The notes: a model not told the origin generated them from the sequence alone. 64,000 bases of DNA from Ferroplasma acidiphilum (GCF_002078355.1 NZ_CP015363.1:186001-250000), one strand, 5' to 3'; counted from the first letter of the stretch, positions 33,177 through 42,982 are shown. Numbers and translations are program-made.

Positions 33177-35270
33177 ATGATTAGCCAGGACATAGAAGCA
33201 GACAATATTAAACGCCAATGGATAGATTTCTTCGACCGTTATGACTATAATGATCAGATTAACAAACTCAGAAGCGACTATCCGGATATAAAATCACTAT
33301 ACATTTCATATAACGATTTATCAGGCTATAGCACCGATTTTATTGAAGGGCTGATGAAGGACCCATATTATTATCTTACAATTGGAGAATTTTATATAAA
33401 GGAAACATTGGGAATTACATACAATAAGGTCAGGAGGATAAATATCAGATTGGTAAATGTCCCTGAAATTATTGGTATAAAATATGATATACGCAATGTA
33501 AGGAGCAGCAATGTAAATTCATATATCTCAATCAACGGAATAATAAGGAAAAATACAGAGGTATTGCCAAGGCTCCAGAATGCAGCATTCAAATGCCCCG
33601 CATGTGGCGAACTTACCATAGTCCCGGAAGACATACAGAAACTTTTTGAGCCTACAGCATGCCAGGCATGCGGATGGAACAAGGGAAAGCTAAAGCTTAT
33701 CCCAGAGGAATCAGAATTTGTTGATACACAGAAACTTGAGATACAGGAAAATCCGGATACAATAGATAGCACTTCACAGCCACAGAGGATTACACTGATA
33801 ATAGAAGATGACATTACTGGAAAGATATACCCCGGTGACAGGGTAACCGTATATGGAATACTGAAGGCAGATGAAAAACATATTGGAAATACAATGCTGA
33901 CTGAATATAATATATATTTAAATGTAAATAATTTCAAGAAAGAAACCAGAGATTTTGAAGAAATTAAAATTAACGATGAGGACGAAAAAAAGATAAAGGA
34001 ACTGGCAAGGGAGCCAAACATCATAGACCGGCTGGCAAAATCTATAGCACCATCAATATACGGTTTAGACGTTATTAAAAAATCACTTGTATTACAGCTT
34101 TTTGGTGGCGTCAGGAAGGTAATGAAAGATGGAACTCATATAAGGGGGGATATACATATACTCATGATAGGAGACCCGGGTACCGCCAAATCACAGCTTT
34201 TAAGGTATATGACTTTCATCTCACCGAGAAGTGTATTTGCTTTCGGGAAAGGTTCAAGTGCAGCAGGATTGACAGCAGCTGCAGTAAGGGATGATTTTGG
34301 TGAGGGCAGATGGACGCTTGAGGCAGGTGCCCTTGTTCTTGCAGATAACGGTTTCGCGGCAATAGACGAACTTGACAAAATGGATAAAAACGATACTGCA
34401 TCTATGCATGAAGCCATGGAGCAGCAATCTGTTACCATATCAAAGGCAGGCATAATGGCTACCCTTAAATCAAGATGCTCTATACTTGCGGCTGCCAATC
34501 CCAGATTTGGAAGGTATGACCCCATGAAAACCATAGCTGAACAGACAGAATTCCCACCACCCTTGCTTTCCAGGTTTGATATAATTTTTAAATTAATCGA
34601 TACGCCTAACAGGGAAATAGATGACAAACTGGCAGAACATGTACTTAAAACTAACCGGCTCGGAGAGATATACAGGAGTCTGGAAAACAACAATCTTGAG
34701 ATCGATATACCTGATGAGGAGAATTTCATAGCAGAACTGGACAAAGACCTGATAAGAAAATATGTGTCATATGCCAAAAATAGAGTGTTCCCAAGGTTGA
34801 GTGATGAAGCCATAAGCATATTGAAGGAAGAGTATGTAAAAACCCGTGCAAGTGGCATAGACTCTGTGCCCATCACCGCAAGGCAGCTTGAATCAACAAT
34901 AAGGCTTGCAGAGGCAGCGGCAAAGGCAAGGCTCTCACCTATTATCACCGTTGAAGATGCACTGCTTGCCAAGGGAGTTGTTGATTACTACCTTAAGGAA
35001 GTATCGGCTATGAACGGTCAGGTGGATATTGATATACTTAACACAGGAATAAGTACAAAACAGAGGACCGAACTTGAAGTAATTCTGTCCGTGATTAAGG
35101 AAGCTAAAGAAAACAGTGGGGATCAGAAAAAGGCACCGGAAATTGAAACAGTAATAGAGATGTTAAAGCAAAAAGGAATCAGCAGGGAACGGGCTGAAAC
35201 AGACCTGGCAAGGCTAAAAAGTGATGGGTTTATCTATGAGCCTTCAAATAAAAGGGTAGATGTGATCTGA
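33177..35270 (+). CDS. mcm: Replicative helicase MCM
   Basis: The 697-residue single archaeal MCM unwinds DNA at the fork as a hexamer. The N-terminal domain carries a zinc finger (CPAC...CQAC, about 140-165) and an OB fold. The AAA+ core has Walker A GDPGTAKS (about 332-339), Walker B AAIDELDKM, sensor 1 AAANPRFG and the arginine finger SRFD. The C-terminus is a winged helix (about 630-697). A DUF424 gene follows at once. Confidence 0.95.
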   Translation: MISQDIEADNIKRQWIDFFDRYDYNDQINKLRSDYPDIKSLYISYNDLSGYSTDFIEGLMKDPYYYLTIGEFYIKETLGITYNKVRRINIRLVNVPEIIGIKYDIRNVRSSNVNSYISINGIIRKNTEVLPRLQNAAFKCPACGELTIVPEDIQKLFEPTACQACGWNKGKLKLIPEESEFVDTQKLEIQENPDTIDSTSQPQRITLIIEDDITGKIYPGDRVTVYGILKADEKHIGNTMLTEYNIYLNVNNFKKETRDFEEIKINDEDEKKIKELAREPNIIDRLAKSIAPSIYGLDVIKKSLVLQLFGGVRKVMKDGTHIRGDIHILMIGDPGTAKSQLLRYMTFISPRSVFAFGKGSSAAGLTAAAVRDDFGEGRWTLEAGALVLADNGFAAIDELDKMDKNDTASMHEAMEQQSVTISKAGIMATLKSRCSILAAANPRFGRYDPMKTIAEQTEFPPPLLSRFDIIFKLIDTPNREIDDKLAEHVLKTNRLGEIYRSLENNNLEIDIPDEENFIAELDKDLIRKYVSYAKNRVFPRLSDEAISILKEEYVKTRASGIDSVPITARQLESTIRLAEAAAKARLSPIITVEDALLAKGVVDYYLKEVSAMNGQVDIDILNTGISTKQRTELEVILSVIKEAKENSGDQKKAPEIETVIEMLKQKGISRERAETDLARLKSDGFIYEPSNKRVDVI

Positions 35271-35285
35271 GTGAATAATATAAAT

Positions 35286-35573
35286 ATGAAAATACTCAAT
35301 ATAAACGGGGAGGTCATGCTGGCCGCCGCTGATAGTGAGCTTATCAATAAAGACCTACGGGAGGGAAAGCTTCATCTGAAAATTAAGCCGGAGTTTTATG
35401 GAGAAATGAAAGTATCAGAGGAGACATTTCTTTCCTCCCTTGATATATGCACCATAGCAAACCTTGTAGGTGAACATGTGGTAAATGCAGCTATTGATGC
35501 AAATTATATTGAAAAGGATAACATAATAAAAATTGCCGGGGTTCCACATGCACAGCTTGCAAAAATTGTGTAA
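35286..35573 (+). CDS. DUF424 family protein
   Basis: About 95 residues matching archaeal DUF424: the start KILNINGEVMLAAADSEL, a YGE-type centre, and the conserved end ANLVGEHVVNAAIDANYI and IKIAGVPHAQLAKIV. I prefer ATG 35286; a GTG at 35271 directly abuts the mcm stop and would add five residues. The family is archaeal and of unknown function, often next to translation or replication genes. It is almost certainly cotranscribed with mcm. Confidence 0.85.
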   Translation: MKILNINGEVMLAAADSELINKDLREGKLHLKIKPEFYGEMKVSEETFLSSLDICTIANLVGEHVVNAAIDANYIEKDNIIKIAGVPHAQLAKIV

Positions 35574-35611
35574 TGCTATTGTGCACAGGGCTCCTGAATA
35601 TAATGGTAAAG

Positions 35612-35622
35612 GATATATATAG
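35612..35622 (+). promoter_or_regulatory. TATA box of the rpsM operon
   Basis: GATATATATAG lies 42-52 bases before the rpsM ATG at 35664, which leaves room for a short leader. AGGATGG sits just before the ATG and may serve as a ribosome-binding site, unlike the leaderless genes elsewhere in this window. Confidence 0.5.
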
Positions 35623-35663
35623 TTAAATAATAGGGAATAACTTACACTTAACAGGATGGTAAT

Positions 35664-36143
35664 ATGGCTGATAACAAAAAAGATAATGAAAATTTTCAGT
35701 ATATTGTTCGAATTGCGAATAAGGATATAAGAGGAGAGAGAAGGATGGACCTTGGTCTGGCCGATATTAACGGTGTAGGCGAAAGGCTTGCAAATATTCT
35801 TATTAAGAAACTTAATCTGGATCGTAACAGGCAGATAGGAGACCTGTCTGAGGATGAGGTTCTCGAAATCCGGAAATATGTTGAAAGCAAGGAATATGAA
35901 GGAATGCCTGTATGGCTTTTAAATCACAGGAAAGATGTAGCAACCGGGAAGAATTTTAACCTTTTATCCAACGATCTTATTCTTAAGATTAATGATGATA
36001 TAAACCTGATGAAAAAAATGAGGTCATATCGCGGGCTCAGGCACGAGCAGGGGCACAAGGTAAGGGGCCAGAGGACACGTTCGAATGGCAGGCATGGATT
36101 ATCAATGGGTGTTATCAGAAAAAGGCAGGAACAGAAAAAATAA
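35664..36143 (+). CDS. rpsM: 30S ribosomal protein S13
   Basis: The 159-residue archaeal S13 has FQYIVRIANKDIRGERRMDLGLADINGVGERLA at the start, the helix-two-turn-helix that contacts rRNA. The C-terminal basic block YRGLRHEQGHKVRGQRTRSNGR marks the family. It sits in the small-subunit head at the intersubunit bridge. First gene of a tight four-gene operon rpsM-rpsD-rpsK-rpoD. Confidence 0.96.
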   Translation: MADNKKDNENFQYIVRIANKDIRGERRMDLGLADINGVGERLANILIKKLNLDRNRQIGDLSEDEVLEIRKYVESKEYEGMPVWLLNHRKDVATGKNFNLLSNDLILKINDDINLMKKMRSYRGLRHEQGHKVRGQRTRSNGRHGLSMGVIRKRQEQKK

Positions 36144-36152
36144 GGTGATATA

Positions 36153-36740
36153 ATGGGAGATCAAAAATTTCAGAGAAAAAGATATTCAACCCCAAGGCAT
36201 CCCTGGGAAAAAGAGAGAATAGACAGTGAAAGGCAGGTTGTAGCAAAATATGGATTAAAAAATAAAAGAGAATTATGGAAGGCTGAAGCTATATTATCTT
36301 CCTACAGGGCTCAGGCAAGAACTCTTCAGGCAAAGGTCAGGTATAACGATCCTATTGCTGAGAAGCAGTTCCAGCTTTTACTGAAAAAGCTGGATAAGTT
36401 AAGCCTTTTAAGTGAGGGCGCAACGCTTGATGATATACTTGCGTTAAACATAGAAAATATTCTGGATAGAAGGCTTCAAACACTGGTATACCAGTTAAAC
36501 ATGGCTACAACCATGAAGCAGGCCAGGCAACTTATTACCCACGGGCATATTAAGGTGGGAGACCATATTGTAACAATACCCAGCATTGCAGTTTTGAAAG
36601 GTCAGGAAGACAGTATTACATACAGTGAAAAATCACCCTTTTCAGACGATAAGCATCCCATAAGGCTTATACTGGCTGGAATACAGGAAAAGGAAGACAA
36701 GGAAGAACCGGAAAAAGCAAGCAAAGGTGAAGCTCAATGA
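36153..36740 (+). CDS. rpsD: 30S ribosomal protein S4
   Basis: A 195-residue archaeal S4 (S9e type). The N-terminus is [23 protein letters not shown], and the S4 RNA-binding domain is [38 protein letters not shown] (about 108-146). It binds 16S rRNA 5' domain as a primary assembly protein. It starts 9 bp after rpsM and overlaps rpsK by four bases (ATGA). The C-terminus is acidic and variable. Confidence 0.96.
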   Translation: MGDQKFQRKRYSTPRHPWEKERIDSERQVVAKYGLKNKRELWKAEAILSSYRAQARTLQAKVRYNDPIAEKQFQLLLKKLDKLSLLSEGATLDDILALNIENILDRRLQTLVYQLNMATTMKQARQLITHGHIKVGDHIVTIPSIAVLKGQEDSITYSEKSPFSDDKHPIRLILAGIQEKEDKEEPEKASKGEAQ

Positions 36741-37120
36741 ATAAAATTGGAATTGCACATATATACGCATCCCAGAATAATACTATAATACTGATAACGG
36801 ATCAGACCGGATCAGAAACAATAGCAAAATCCACCGGAGGCATGGTGGTAAAGAACGATAGAGAAGAATCAAGCCCATATGCGGCAATGAAAGCATCAGA
36901 TATCATTACAGAGAAACTCAGGGAAAAGGAAATTACAGATTTGATTATAAGGGTCAGGGCTCCTGGTGGAAGCAGATCAAGAATACCGGGTCCAGGCGCA
37001 CAATCAGCTATAAGGGCACTTTCCAGGGCAGGATTCAAGATTTTGAGAATTGAGGAAGTAACGCCCACACCACACGATGGAACCAAGAAGAAAGGCGGTA
37101 AGAGAGGAAGGAGAGTTTAA
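36737..37120 (+). CDS. rpsK: 30S ribosomal protein S11
   Basis: A 127-residue archaeal/eukaryotic S11. [29 protein letters not shown] opens the protein, and [43 protein letters not shown] is the near-universal C-terminal signature. It lies in the platform at the mRNA exit. Its start overlaps the rpsD stop, and rpoD begins two bases after its stop. Confidence 0.97.
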   Translation: MNKIGIAHIYASQNNTIILITDQTGSETIAKSTGGMVVKNDREESSPYAAMKASDIITEKLREKEITDLIIRVRAPGGSRSRIPGPGAQSAIRALSRAGFKILRIEEVTPTPHDGTKKKGGKRGRRV

Positions 37121-37122
37121 GC

Positions 37123-37935
37123 ATGATGAAAATTCTGGAACTAAAGGATAATTTTATACGTTTTTCCATTGATGGGATTACACCTGCAATTGCTAATTCT
37201 ATACGCCGTACATTAATAAATGACATCCCGAAATTAGCTATTGAAAACGTTATCTACCATCATGGAGAGATAAGGGACGCAGACGGAAACGTATATGATT
37301 CCTCACTTCCATTATTTGATGAAATACTGGCATCGAGGATTGGCCTTATTCCATTAAAAACAGACCTTTCAATGAATTTCAGGGATGAGTGCTCATGTGG
37401 CGGCAAGGGTTGTGACCTCTGCACTGTAACATACTCAATTAACAAACTGGGGCCTGGAATGGTTTACTCATCCGATATTATGCCTGTCAACAATCCGGAA
37501 CTAACTGTAACAGACCCATTAATACCCATTGTAGAACTTAAAAAGAACCAGGCCATGCTTGTAACATGTGAAGCTATACTTGGCAGAGGAAAAGAACATG
37601 CAAAGTGGCAGGCAACATCGGGCGTTTCCTACAAATATCACAGGAATTTCCACGTCAATAAGGCTGCACTGGATAACTGGCAATTCTATAAGGACACATG
37701 CCCGAAGTCTGTTTTAAGTGAAAACGATACTACAATATTATTTACAGATGATATACCATGCAGTTATCTTTCACAGTTAATGGAGAGGGATGGCGTAGTT
37801 GTAGAGGAAGACAGTACAAAATTTATTTTTAAATTTGAAACAGATGGCTCATTAAAAGCTTCTGACGTTTTAAGCTATGCATTGCATAGACTTGAAAATA
37901 GATTTACAGCCCTTATGGAAAGCTTATCAGATTAA
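37123..37935 (+). CDS. rpoD: RNA polymerase subunit D with Fe-S-type domain
   Basis: The 270-residue subunit D is the archaeal counterpart of Rpb3/alpha and dimerises with subunit L to seed polymerase assembly. The N-terminal [18 protein letters not shown] and [10 protein letters not shown] regions are typical alpha motifs, followed by [16 protein letters not shown] cysteine block C-S-C-x3-G-C-D-L-C lies near residues 88-96, and further cysteines (DTCPKS, PCSYL) lie later. In some archaea this domain holds one or two [4Fe-4S] clusters; the pattern here fits at least part of that. A double Met start (37123/37126). Confidence 0.94.
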   Translation: MMKILELKDNFIRFSIDGITPAIANSIRRTLINDIPKLAIENVIYHHGEIRDADGNVYDSSLPLFDEILASRIGLIPLKTDLSMNFRDECSCGGKGCDLCTVTYSINKLGPGMVYSSDIMPVNNPELTVTDPLIPIVELKKNQAMLVTCEAILGRGKEHAKWQATSGVSYKYHRNFHVNKAALDNWQFYKDTCPKSVLSENDTTILFTDDIPCSYLSQLMERDGVVVEEDSTKFIFKFETDGSLKASDVLSYALHRLENRFTALMESLSD

Positions 37936-37956
37936 AATTTTTTTTTAAAAATTATA

Positions 37957-38808
37957 TTATAATATAAATAACATATGAACCAGTGCTGGATATGATTCAT
38001 AGGCCACGTATATTCCTACAAGTATAATTATTATGGAAAATACTTTTCTTAATGTTCCTTTTCTGCCTCCAAGGTTTACAGATAATTTTGTTCCAAGATA
38101 CCCGCCGAATATTCCACCTATTACATATACTATTGCAACAAGGAAAAGTACATCGCCTATCATGCCACTGCTAATAAACTGAAGCCCGGGGGCTACTATG
38201 GAGTATCTAATTGCAGTTACAATGCCAAATGTGCCCACTGCAAGTAGGGATGTTCCTATTGCCATGTTTATTTTAATTTTTGATGATGCCAGGAGGCCAG
38301 GGACTATTAAAAATCCACCCCCTATGCCGAAGAATCCGGATGCAAACCCAACTATCAACGAATACCCGGATACCTTGCCGTAGTTTGTTTGTTTTGCCAG
38401 TTCTTTGCAGTCCTCATTGGGTACGGCTCTGCATTTGCTGATGTACATATAAATGCCAATAATAATCATAAGCATTGAAAAGAAGAATAAAAGCTCCCCA
38501 CCTTTTATAATGAGGCCTATGGTTGACCCTACTAACACTCCTACGATTCCAACCAGGGCAAATACTCCTCCAAGCTTAATATTTGCATTTTTCCTTCTAA
38601 GATGCTGTGCAAAATTTATGTACGCTGTAATTCCTACAGCCAGAGCTGTTGTTCCTATTGCCAGATGTGGGTGATTTATACCTACAAAATATATGAAAAG
38701 AGGAACAGCAAGTATTGACCCGCCTCCACCTATAAGTCCCAGGCTAAATCCCACTGCGATTCCGGATATAATTGCAAGTATATACTGGATTAATGTTACG
38801 TCTATCAT
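37957..38808 (-). CDS. TauE/SafE family anion exporter
   Basis: A 283-residue membrane protein with about eight helices. The conserved GLIGGGGSILAVPLFIYFVGI near the N-terminus and its internal repeat SGFFGIGGGFLIVPGLL are the paired TauE/SafE motifs. The family exports sulfite, sulfoacetate or other sulfur-containing anions, or transports organosulfonates. That fits a sulfur-rich acidic setting, but the substrate is not decided by sequence. It converges with rpoD tail-to-tail. Confidence 0.88.
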   Translation of the reverse strand: MIDVTLIQYILAIISGIAVGFSLGLIGGGGSILAVPLFIYFVGINHPHLAIGTTALAVGITAYINFAQHLRRKNANIKLGGVFALVGIVGVLVGSTIGLIIKGGELLFFFSMLMIIIGIYMYISKCRAVPNEDCKELAKQTNYGKVSGYSLIVGFASGFFGIGGGFLIVPGLLASSKIKINMAIGTSLLAVGTFGIVTAIRYSIVAPGLQFISSGMIGDVLFLVAIVYVIGGIFGGYLGTKLSVNLGGRKGTLRKVFSIIIILVGIYVAYESYPALVHMLFIL

Positions 38809-38912
38809 TATATCAGAACATTATTACATATTACTATAAATATATATTCATAATTCAACGTAATTATTCATAATAATGTAAAATTATAAAATAAATCCAT
38901 ATTTATGAATTA

Positions 38913-39479
38913 TTAATTTTCATGAAGGAGTGTACTCAGGCGATATAATGCCTTTCCGGCATTTGAATTGTCTATAATTATCCATATTTCAGTATCCAGC
39001 CTGTATATATTTGTAAATTTAATTCCATATGTCATCAGATAATCGGTTATTAGAAGGGTAAGCCCTGGAGTGAATGATGACTGTTTGGGGAGTATTATTT
39101 TGATCAATGCAATCTTGCTCTGCTGATTCCCTGTATTTGCTATGCATATGTATATGTTTGACTCTTTCATAACCAAGATAGAGTTTTCCGGGATTTTTTT
39201 GATATCATCAAAATAAAGTATACTGTATTCATATTCTATTGTGAGAGAAGACCTCTTAAGTATTTCGAGGTCATCAGTATACTCTGGCTTTTCAGTTTTC
39301 ATATTTGCAAGAACCTTCACAATGGTATTGAATTTTACATTTTTTCCCGTCATAGCCTCAACTTTATCCTTTATATTTTCAGCTATTTTGGTATAATTGC
39401 ATAAACCACTTGAAATTGCCATTGAATAGATAAGACTATTTGATACTATCACTTTTACCGAATCAGATACTTTTGCCAT
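38913..39479 (-). CDS. Predicted HTH-ACT-like regulatory protein
   Basis: The 188 residues begin MAKVSDSVKVIVSNSLIYSM, followed by a helical region (about 1-80) resembling a winged-helix domain. A beta-alpha-beta part follows (SILVMKESNIYICIANTG, IALIKIILPKQSSFTPGL, FTNIYRLDTEIWIIIDN) that looks like an ACT-like fold. Related archaeal proteins are predicted regulators of amino-acid metabolism; I recognise the style rather than a named family. It is divergent from nadK, with 267 bp between the starts. Confidence 0.5.
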   Translation of the reverse strand: MAKVSDSVKVIVSNSLIYSMAISSGLCNYTKIAENIKDKVEAMTGKNVKFNTIVKVLANMKTEKPEYTDDLEILKRSSLTIEYEYSILYFDDIKKIPENSILVMKESNIYICIANTGNQQSKIALIKIILPKQSSFTPGLTLLITDYLMTYGIKFTNIYRLDTEIWIIIDNSNAGKALYRLSTLLHEN

Positions 39480-39716
39480 AAATCTTCATTATATTCATGT
39501 ATAAATTCATTGCCATTGAAAATATACACATATGTGCTATTTTATGATTAACAGATATTGAGGCATAAGTCCTGAATACATTATTAATCCAGCAGAGCCT
39601 GTGTAACAGTTTAGGAACGCTTATGTGTTCCGTCTAAGCATGGCAGAAGCAAAAGGCATATAAATTTATTAACACCGCATATTTTTATAATAATAAGCAT
39701 AAAATTAATTAAATGC

Positions 39717-39725
39717 TATATAATA
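39717..39725 (+). promoter_or_regulatory. TATA-like element before nadK
   Basis: TATATAATA ends about 21 bases before the nadK ATG at 39747, giving little or no leader. Upstream at 39611-39637 is a hairpin (TTAGGAAC...GTTCC with CTAA) of unknown meaning. Confidence 0.4.
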
Positions 39726-39746
39726 GATGAAAGTACCGGTGTGTAA

Positions 39747-40562
39747 ATGAAAATAGGAATTATAGCTAGAATCAATTGCCATTCATGCATAAAAATTGCA
39801 AGACGCATAATAGAGTTGATTCCGGAATCTTGGGAATTGGTGCTTGAAGATAAACTTGCAAAAGCCTTAAACATGAAGGGTGTTAATTTCAAAGACATTG
39901 ATGCCGATATAATAATTGTAGTAGGGGGTGACGGAACAATTCTCCGGACTGCACAACTTTCCAGAGGAAAAATACTGGGGATTAATGTGGGCGGATTGGG
40001 ATTCCTCTCTGAAGTCGAAATCGGCAATATTGAAGAATCAATATATAATCTAATTAAGGGAAATTACAAGACATATGAAGTAATGAAATTAAATGTGTAT
40101 GTAAACGACCAGCTTTTTGGGAAAGGCATAAATGATGTTGTCATACATACAGCAAGAATATCAAAGATAAGGAAATTTAGCGTTTATATTAACGACCGCT
40201 TTATGGAAAACACAAGTGCAGATGGTGTTATAGTGGCAACACCTATCGGGTCGACATCATATTCATATAGTGCTGGCGGCCCTATACTGATACCTTCATT
40301 GAAGGCGATGGTTATATCTTATATTGCACCATTTGGTTCAAGGCTCAGGCCTATTGTGTGCCCTGATGATAGCAAGATAACAATAAAAATTATTGGTAGG
40401 TTCAGTTCTCTGGTAATAATAGATGGCCAGAGGGAAGCCGTTGTGAACGGAAATGATCGTATAGATATCAGGGTTTCAGATGAAAGACTGACATTTATAG
40501 AGCTAAAAAATTCATTCTATGACAGGTTAAGGGAGAAACTGATTAAAGATGTGGTCAATTAG
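39747..40562 (+). CDS. nadK: NAD kinase
   Basis: A 271-residue kinase phosphorylating NAD(H) to NADP(H). VVGGDGTILRTA carries the GGDG motif, whose Asp is catalytic, and NVGGLGFLSEVE follows. NTSADGVIVATPIGSTSYSYSAGGPI is the second conserved block, and ITIKIIGRFSSLVIIDGQ closes the beta domain. Length is usual for archaea. The last 14 bases overlap the start of the JAMM gene, so the two are translationally linked. Confidence 0.94.
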   Translation: MKIGIIARINCHSCIKIARRIIELIPESWELVLEDKLAKALNMKGVNFKDIDADIIIVVGGDGTILRTAQLSRGKILGINVGGLGFLSEVEIGNIEESIYNLIKGNYKTYEVMKLNVYVNDQLFGKGINDVVIHTARISKIRKFSVYINDRFMENTSADGVIVATPIGSTSYSYSAGGPILIPSLKAMVISYIAPFGSRLRPIVCPDDSKITIKIIGRFSSLVIIDGQREAVVNGNDRIDIRVSDERLTFIELKNSFYDRLREKLIKDVVN

Positions 40563-40911
40563 AGAAAGAACGTTGAAGATGATTATGGAAGCATCCCGGG
40601 ATGCACTTCCGAACGAATTTGGAGCCCTTCTAAGGGCAGAACACCAGATAATATATGAAATAGCACTGGTTCCGGGGTCTATCAATGGCCCTGTACATGT
40701 AATATTCAGAACATATACCATGCCACTTGATTTTTCATATGTTGGCTCAGTACATTCGCATCCATCAGGCAATACACATCCATCAGATGCTGACCTGCAT
40801 ATGTTCTCCAACACCGGCCCTGTTCATATAATAGTGGGTTATCCATATAATATGAATAACTTTTCAGCATATACGAGAAATGGAGACCCGTTAAAACTCA
40901 ATATCATTTAA
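40549..40911 (+). CDS. JAMM/MPN metalloprotease
   Basis: The 120-residue protein is a minimal JAMM domain. The zinc and catalytic residues are Glu23 (PNEFGALL), His69 and His71, then Ser79 and Asp82, the full HxHPx6SxxD motif (VHSHPSGNTHPSD). Archaeal JAMM enzymes (JAMM1/HvJAMM1 type) cleave ubiquitin-like SAMP proteins from targets or free thiolated carriers; no SAMP gene is adjacent. It starts inside nadK by 14 bp and ends convergent with pelota, with stops overlapping by four bases. Confidence 0.88.
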   Translation: MWSIRERTLKMIMEASRDALPNEFGALLRAEHQIIYEIALVPGSINGPVHVIFRTYTMPLDFSYVGSVHSHPSGNTHPSDADLHMFSNTGPVHIIVGYPYNMNNFSAYTRNGDPLKLNII

Positions 40912-41936
40912 TATTTATATCGCAATATTCCGCAATAACCCCCGAATTGCTTTATTATATCGCCAGATTCTGTGTAATCGCTAATAACATGAATGTTTAT
41001 TCCTGTTGCCTCATTGAGAAGTTTTCTGGTTTCAGGGTCTTTAAATTTTGATTCAGATATAAGAATATCCTCGACCATATTCATTCTGGAATATTTAACA
41101 AGTTCATCATATCCATATATGCTTAACCCTGTTTTATTTAAATTAATGAGAAAATTCTCTATAAGCTTTTCATCTGCAGCCAGCCTGGCACCTTTTAAAA
41201 TATCACCTGATTTTTTATCAGCCATAAATTCATATATGCCACGTTTCCCATTATCAGTTTCCGGAAAATCGTGCAGTGCTATTCCATTGAAAAACGGGTC
41301 ATCCATTATTTTTTTGTATAACTTTGTGTGTTCAAATCCTGGGCCAAGTATGATTATTGATGCAGGGTTTTTTATGTTTTTTATAGATGCAATTATTTCT
41401 TTATAATATCCCGGATCTTCACCATTTGAACCATAATCCTTCCCTGATTTTTTAGAAGATATATCTGCTATTTCCTGGATGCCATATGATTTCATCAAGG
41501 CTATGATGCACGATTCATCATCCAGTGAAACAAACACTATACTGTTTTTATAATAATTTTCTACAGCTTCGTCAAGAAATGCCCTTTCTCCAGAATCCAG
41601 GGTCTTTATAATAGTTATTTCATCATCTACGCCTATCATTACGGATTGATGGCTGCCGGAATTTTCACCTTCCAGTATTTCACCGAGAATTTTGAGATTA
41701 TCCGTATAGGGAAGAAAATCTATTTTTTCAACGTTTAACTTTATATTTATTTTCTTCCTTTCTGTGGCTTTTGATCTATTTAAATCGGCATTCTGTTCCT
41801 GGCGCCTGAAAACCGATGTAATAATCTGATCGCCCCTGTCAAGTATATTCTTTAAATACCATAAATCATCTATAGTATTTATCATAAGAACCAATTTTGA
41901 TTCTTTAGGGTTATCTTCTATTATTTTCAATAACAC
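40908..41936 (-). CDS. pelA: mRNA surveillance protein pelota (Dom34)
   Basis: A 342-residue pelota, which with aEF1A/ABCE1 rescues stalled ribosomes. The N-terminal Sm-like domain (about 1-120) has ESKLVLMINTIDDLWYLKNILDRGDQI and a basic RSKATERKKINIKLNVEKI. The eRF1 domain 2-like centre (about 125-250) lacks the GGQ of a release factor, as expected. The C-terminal domain 3 has ILISESKFKDPETRKLLNEA and ends FGGYCGILRYKY, matching FGGIAAILRY. Confidence 0.93.
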   Translation of the reverse strand: MLLKIIEDNPKESKLVLMINTIDDLWYLKNILDRGDQIITSVFRRQEQNADLNRSKATERKKINIKLNVEKIDFLPYTDNLKILGEILEGENSGSHQSVMIGVDDEITIIKTLDSGERAFLDEAVENYYKNSIVFVSLDDESCIIALMKSYGIQEIADISSKKSGKDYGSNGEDPGYYKEIIASIKNIKNPASIIILGPGFEHTKLYKKIMDDPFFNGIALHDFPETDNGKRGIYEFMADKKSGDILKGARLAADEKLIENFLINLNKTGLSIYGYDELVKYSRMNMVEDILISESKFKDPETRKLLNEATGINIHVISDYTESGDIIKQFGGYCGILRYKY

Positions 41937-41961
41937 CTAATTTCATATTTGATTAAAAAAT

Positions 41962-42408
41962 TTAACCTTTTATTATATTGTTGAGCTGTGACAATATTCT
42001 GGAATAATGGGAACCTTCCCAGTAATATTTTCCGCATCCAGGACAAAATTTAACAGTGTCATATCTGGATTTTACAAGATCATAGCCGGGCCCCATTGTT
42101 TCAGTTTTAACAGTCTGAAGTATAGTATTGCATTCTGGGCATCTTGAGAAAAACAATTCACGATCAGGTGGAAACATAGTTACTACCTGCTTTAATTGCT
42201 CCTTAAAATCAGGGCTGTCAAGGAATATGGAATTGCTATACCTTTTATAAAACTCGTAATCCCTTGTGAGCAGTATAAGGTTTTCCTCCTTGCATTTTTT
42301 AAGTATATCATTATCGGAATGGCACTGCGGATAACCTGTATCATATCCCATTATCCTCATCCATTTGCATGTCCTGCCAAGCATATGGTCAGCCATAAAT
42401 TTATTCAT
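41962..42408 (-). CDS. Mut7-C family RNase-like (PIN-like) with zinc ribbon
   Basis: Start chosen at 42408 (MNKFMADHMLGRTCKWMRI), matching the family opening; an upstream ATG at 42432 would add eight residues. The N-terminal PIN-like part has MGYDTGYPQCHSDNDILKKCKEENLILLTRD. Cys pairs CPECNTI and CPGCGKYYW form a C-terminal zinc ribbon. These DUF82/Mut7-C proteins are predicted RNases. The start overlaps the ubiX stop by eight bases, so it is second in that pair. Confidence 0.85.
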   Translation of the reverse strand: MNKFMADHMLGRTCKWMRIMGYDTGYPQCHSDNDILKKCKEENLILLTRDYEFYKRYSNSIFLDSPDFKEQLKQVVTMFPPDRELFFSRCPECNTILQTVKTETMGPGYDLVKSRYDTVKFCPGCGKYYWEGSHYSRILSQLNNIIKG

Positions 42409-42955
42409 CTCTCCACCGTGGCGATATATCATTTTTTATCCCTGCAAGGTCAAGCACCCTTGCCACTACAAAATTCAAAAGGTCTTCCACGCTTGATGGC
42501 TTATTGTAGTATCCGGGAACAGCCGGTGCTACTATCACATTATTCATTGACAGTTTCAGCATGTTCTCAAGCATTATCGTGCTGAATGGCATTTCTCTTG
42601 GCACCACTATAAATCTACGTCTTTCTTTCATAGCTACTGTAGCCACTCTCGTTATAAGTGTATCTGATATGCCTGCTGAAATTTTAGCCAGGGTAGATGA
42701 AGAACAGGGGATCACTACAAATGTATCAAAGAGAAAGCTCCCTGAGCTAATTCTAGCAGCTATATCTGAATCGTGATAATAATAATCTGCAAGGCTTTTA
42801 ATATAATCTATAGAATAGTCTGATTCAAGTTTCATAACCTTCTTTGCACTTTCTGACATTACCAGGTGAATTTCCATATCTTTTATGTTTTCAAGAAATT
42901 TTACTCCCAGGGCAGTTCCGGATGCTCCAGTTATTCCCACCACAATCTTTTTCAT
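42401..42955 (-). CDS. ubiX: Flavin prenyltransferase UbiX
   Basis: A 184-residue FMN prenyltransferase making the prenylated-FMN cofactor of UbiD decarboxylases. GITGASGTALGVKFLENI binds the flavin phosphate, IPCSSSTLAKISAGISDTLITRVATVAMKERRRFIVVPREMPFS holds the substrate-binding Ser and Arg residues, and APAVPGYYNKPSSVEDL is the C-terminal signature. Length is normal. No ubiD is visible in this window. Start of a two-gene unit with the Mut7-C gene. Confidence 0.93.
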   Translation of the reverse strand: MKKIVVGITGASGTALGVKFLENIKDMEIHLVMSESAKKVMKLESDYSIDYIKSLADYYYHDSDIAARISSGSFLFDTFVVIPCSSSTLAKISAGISDTLITRVATVAMKERRRFIVVPREMPFSTIMLENMLKLSMNNVIVAPAVPGYYNKPSSVEDLLNFVVARVLDLAGIKNDISPRWRDE

Positions 42956-42982
42956 AGCTTATAAATATGGTTTAGTTGGATA

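Noticed and set aside
34136-34972. 278-codon minus-strand ORF in mcm
   Set aside because: Antisense of the conserved AAA+ core; Ser/Leu-rich translation typical of a shadow frame.
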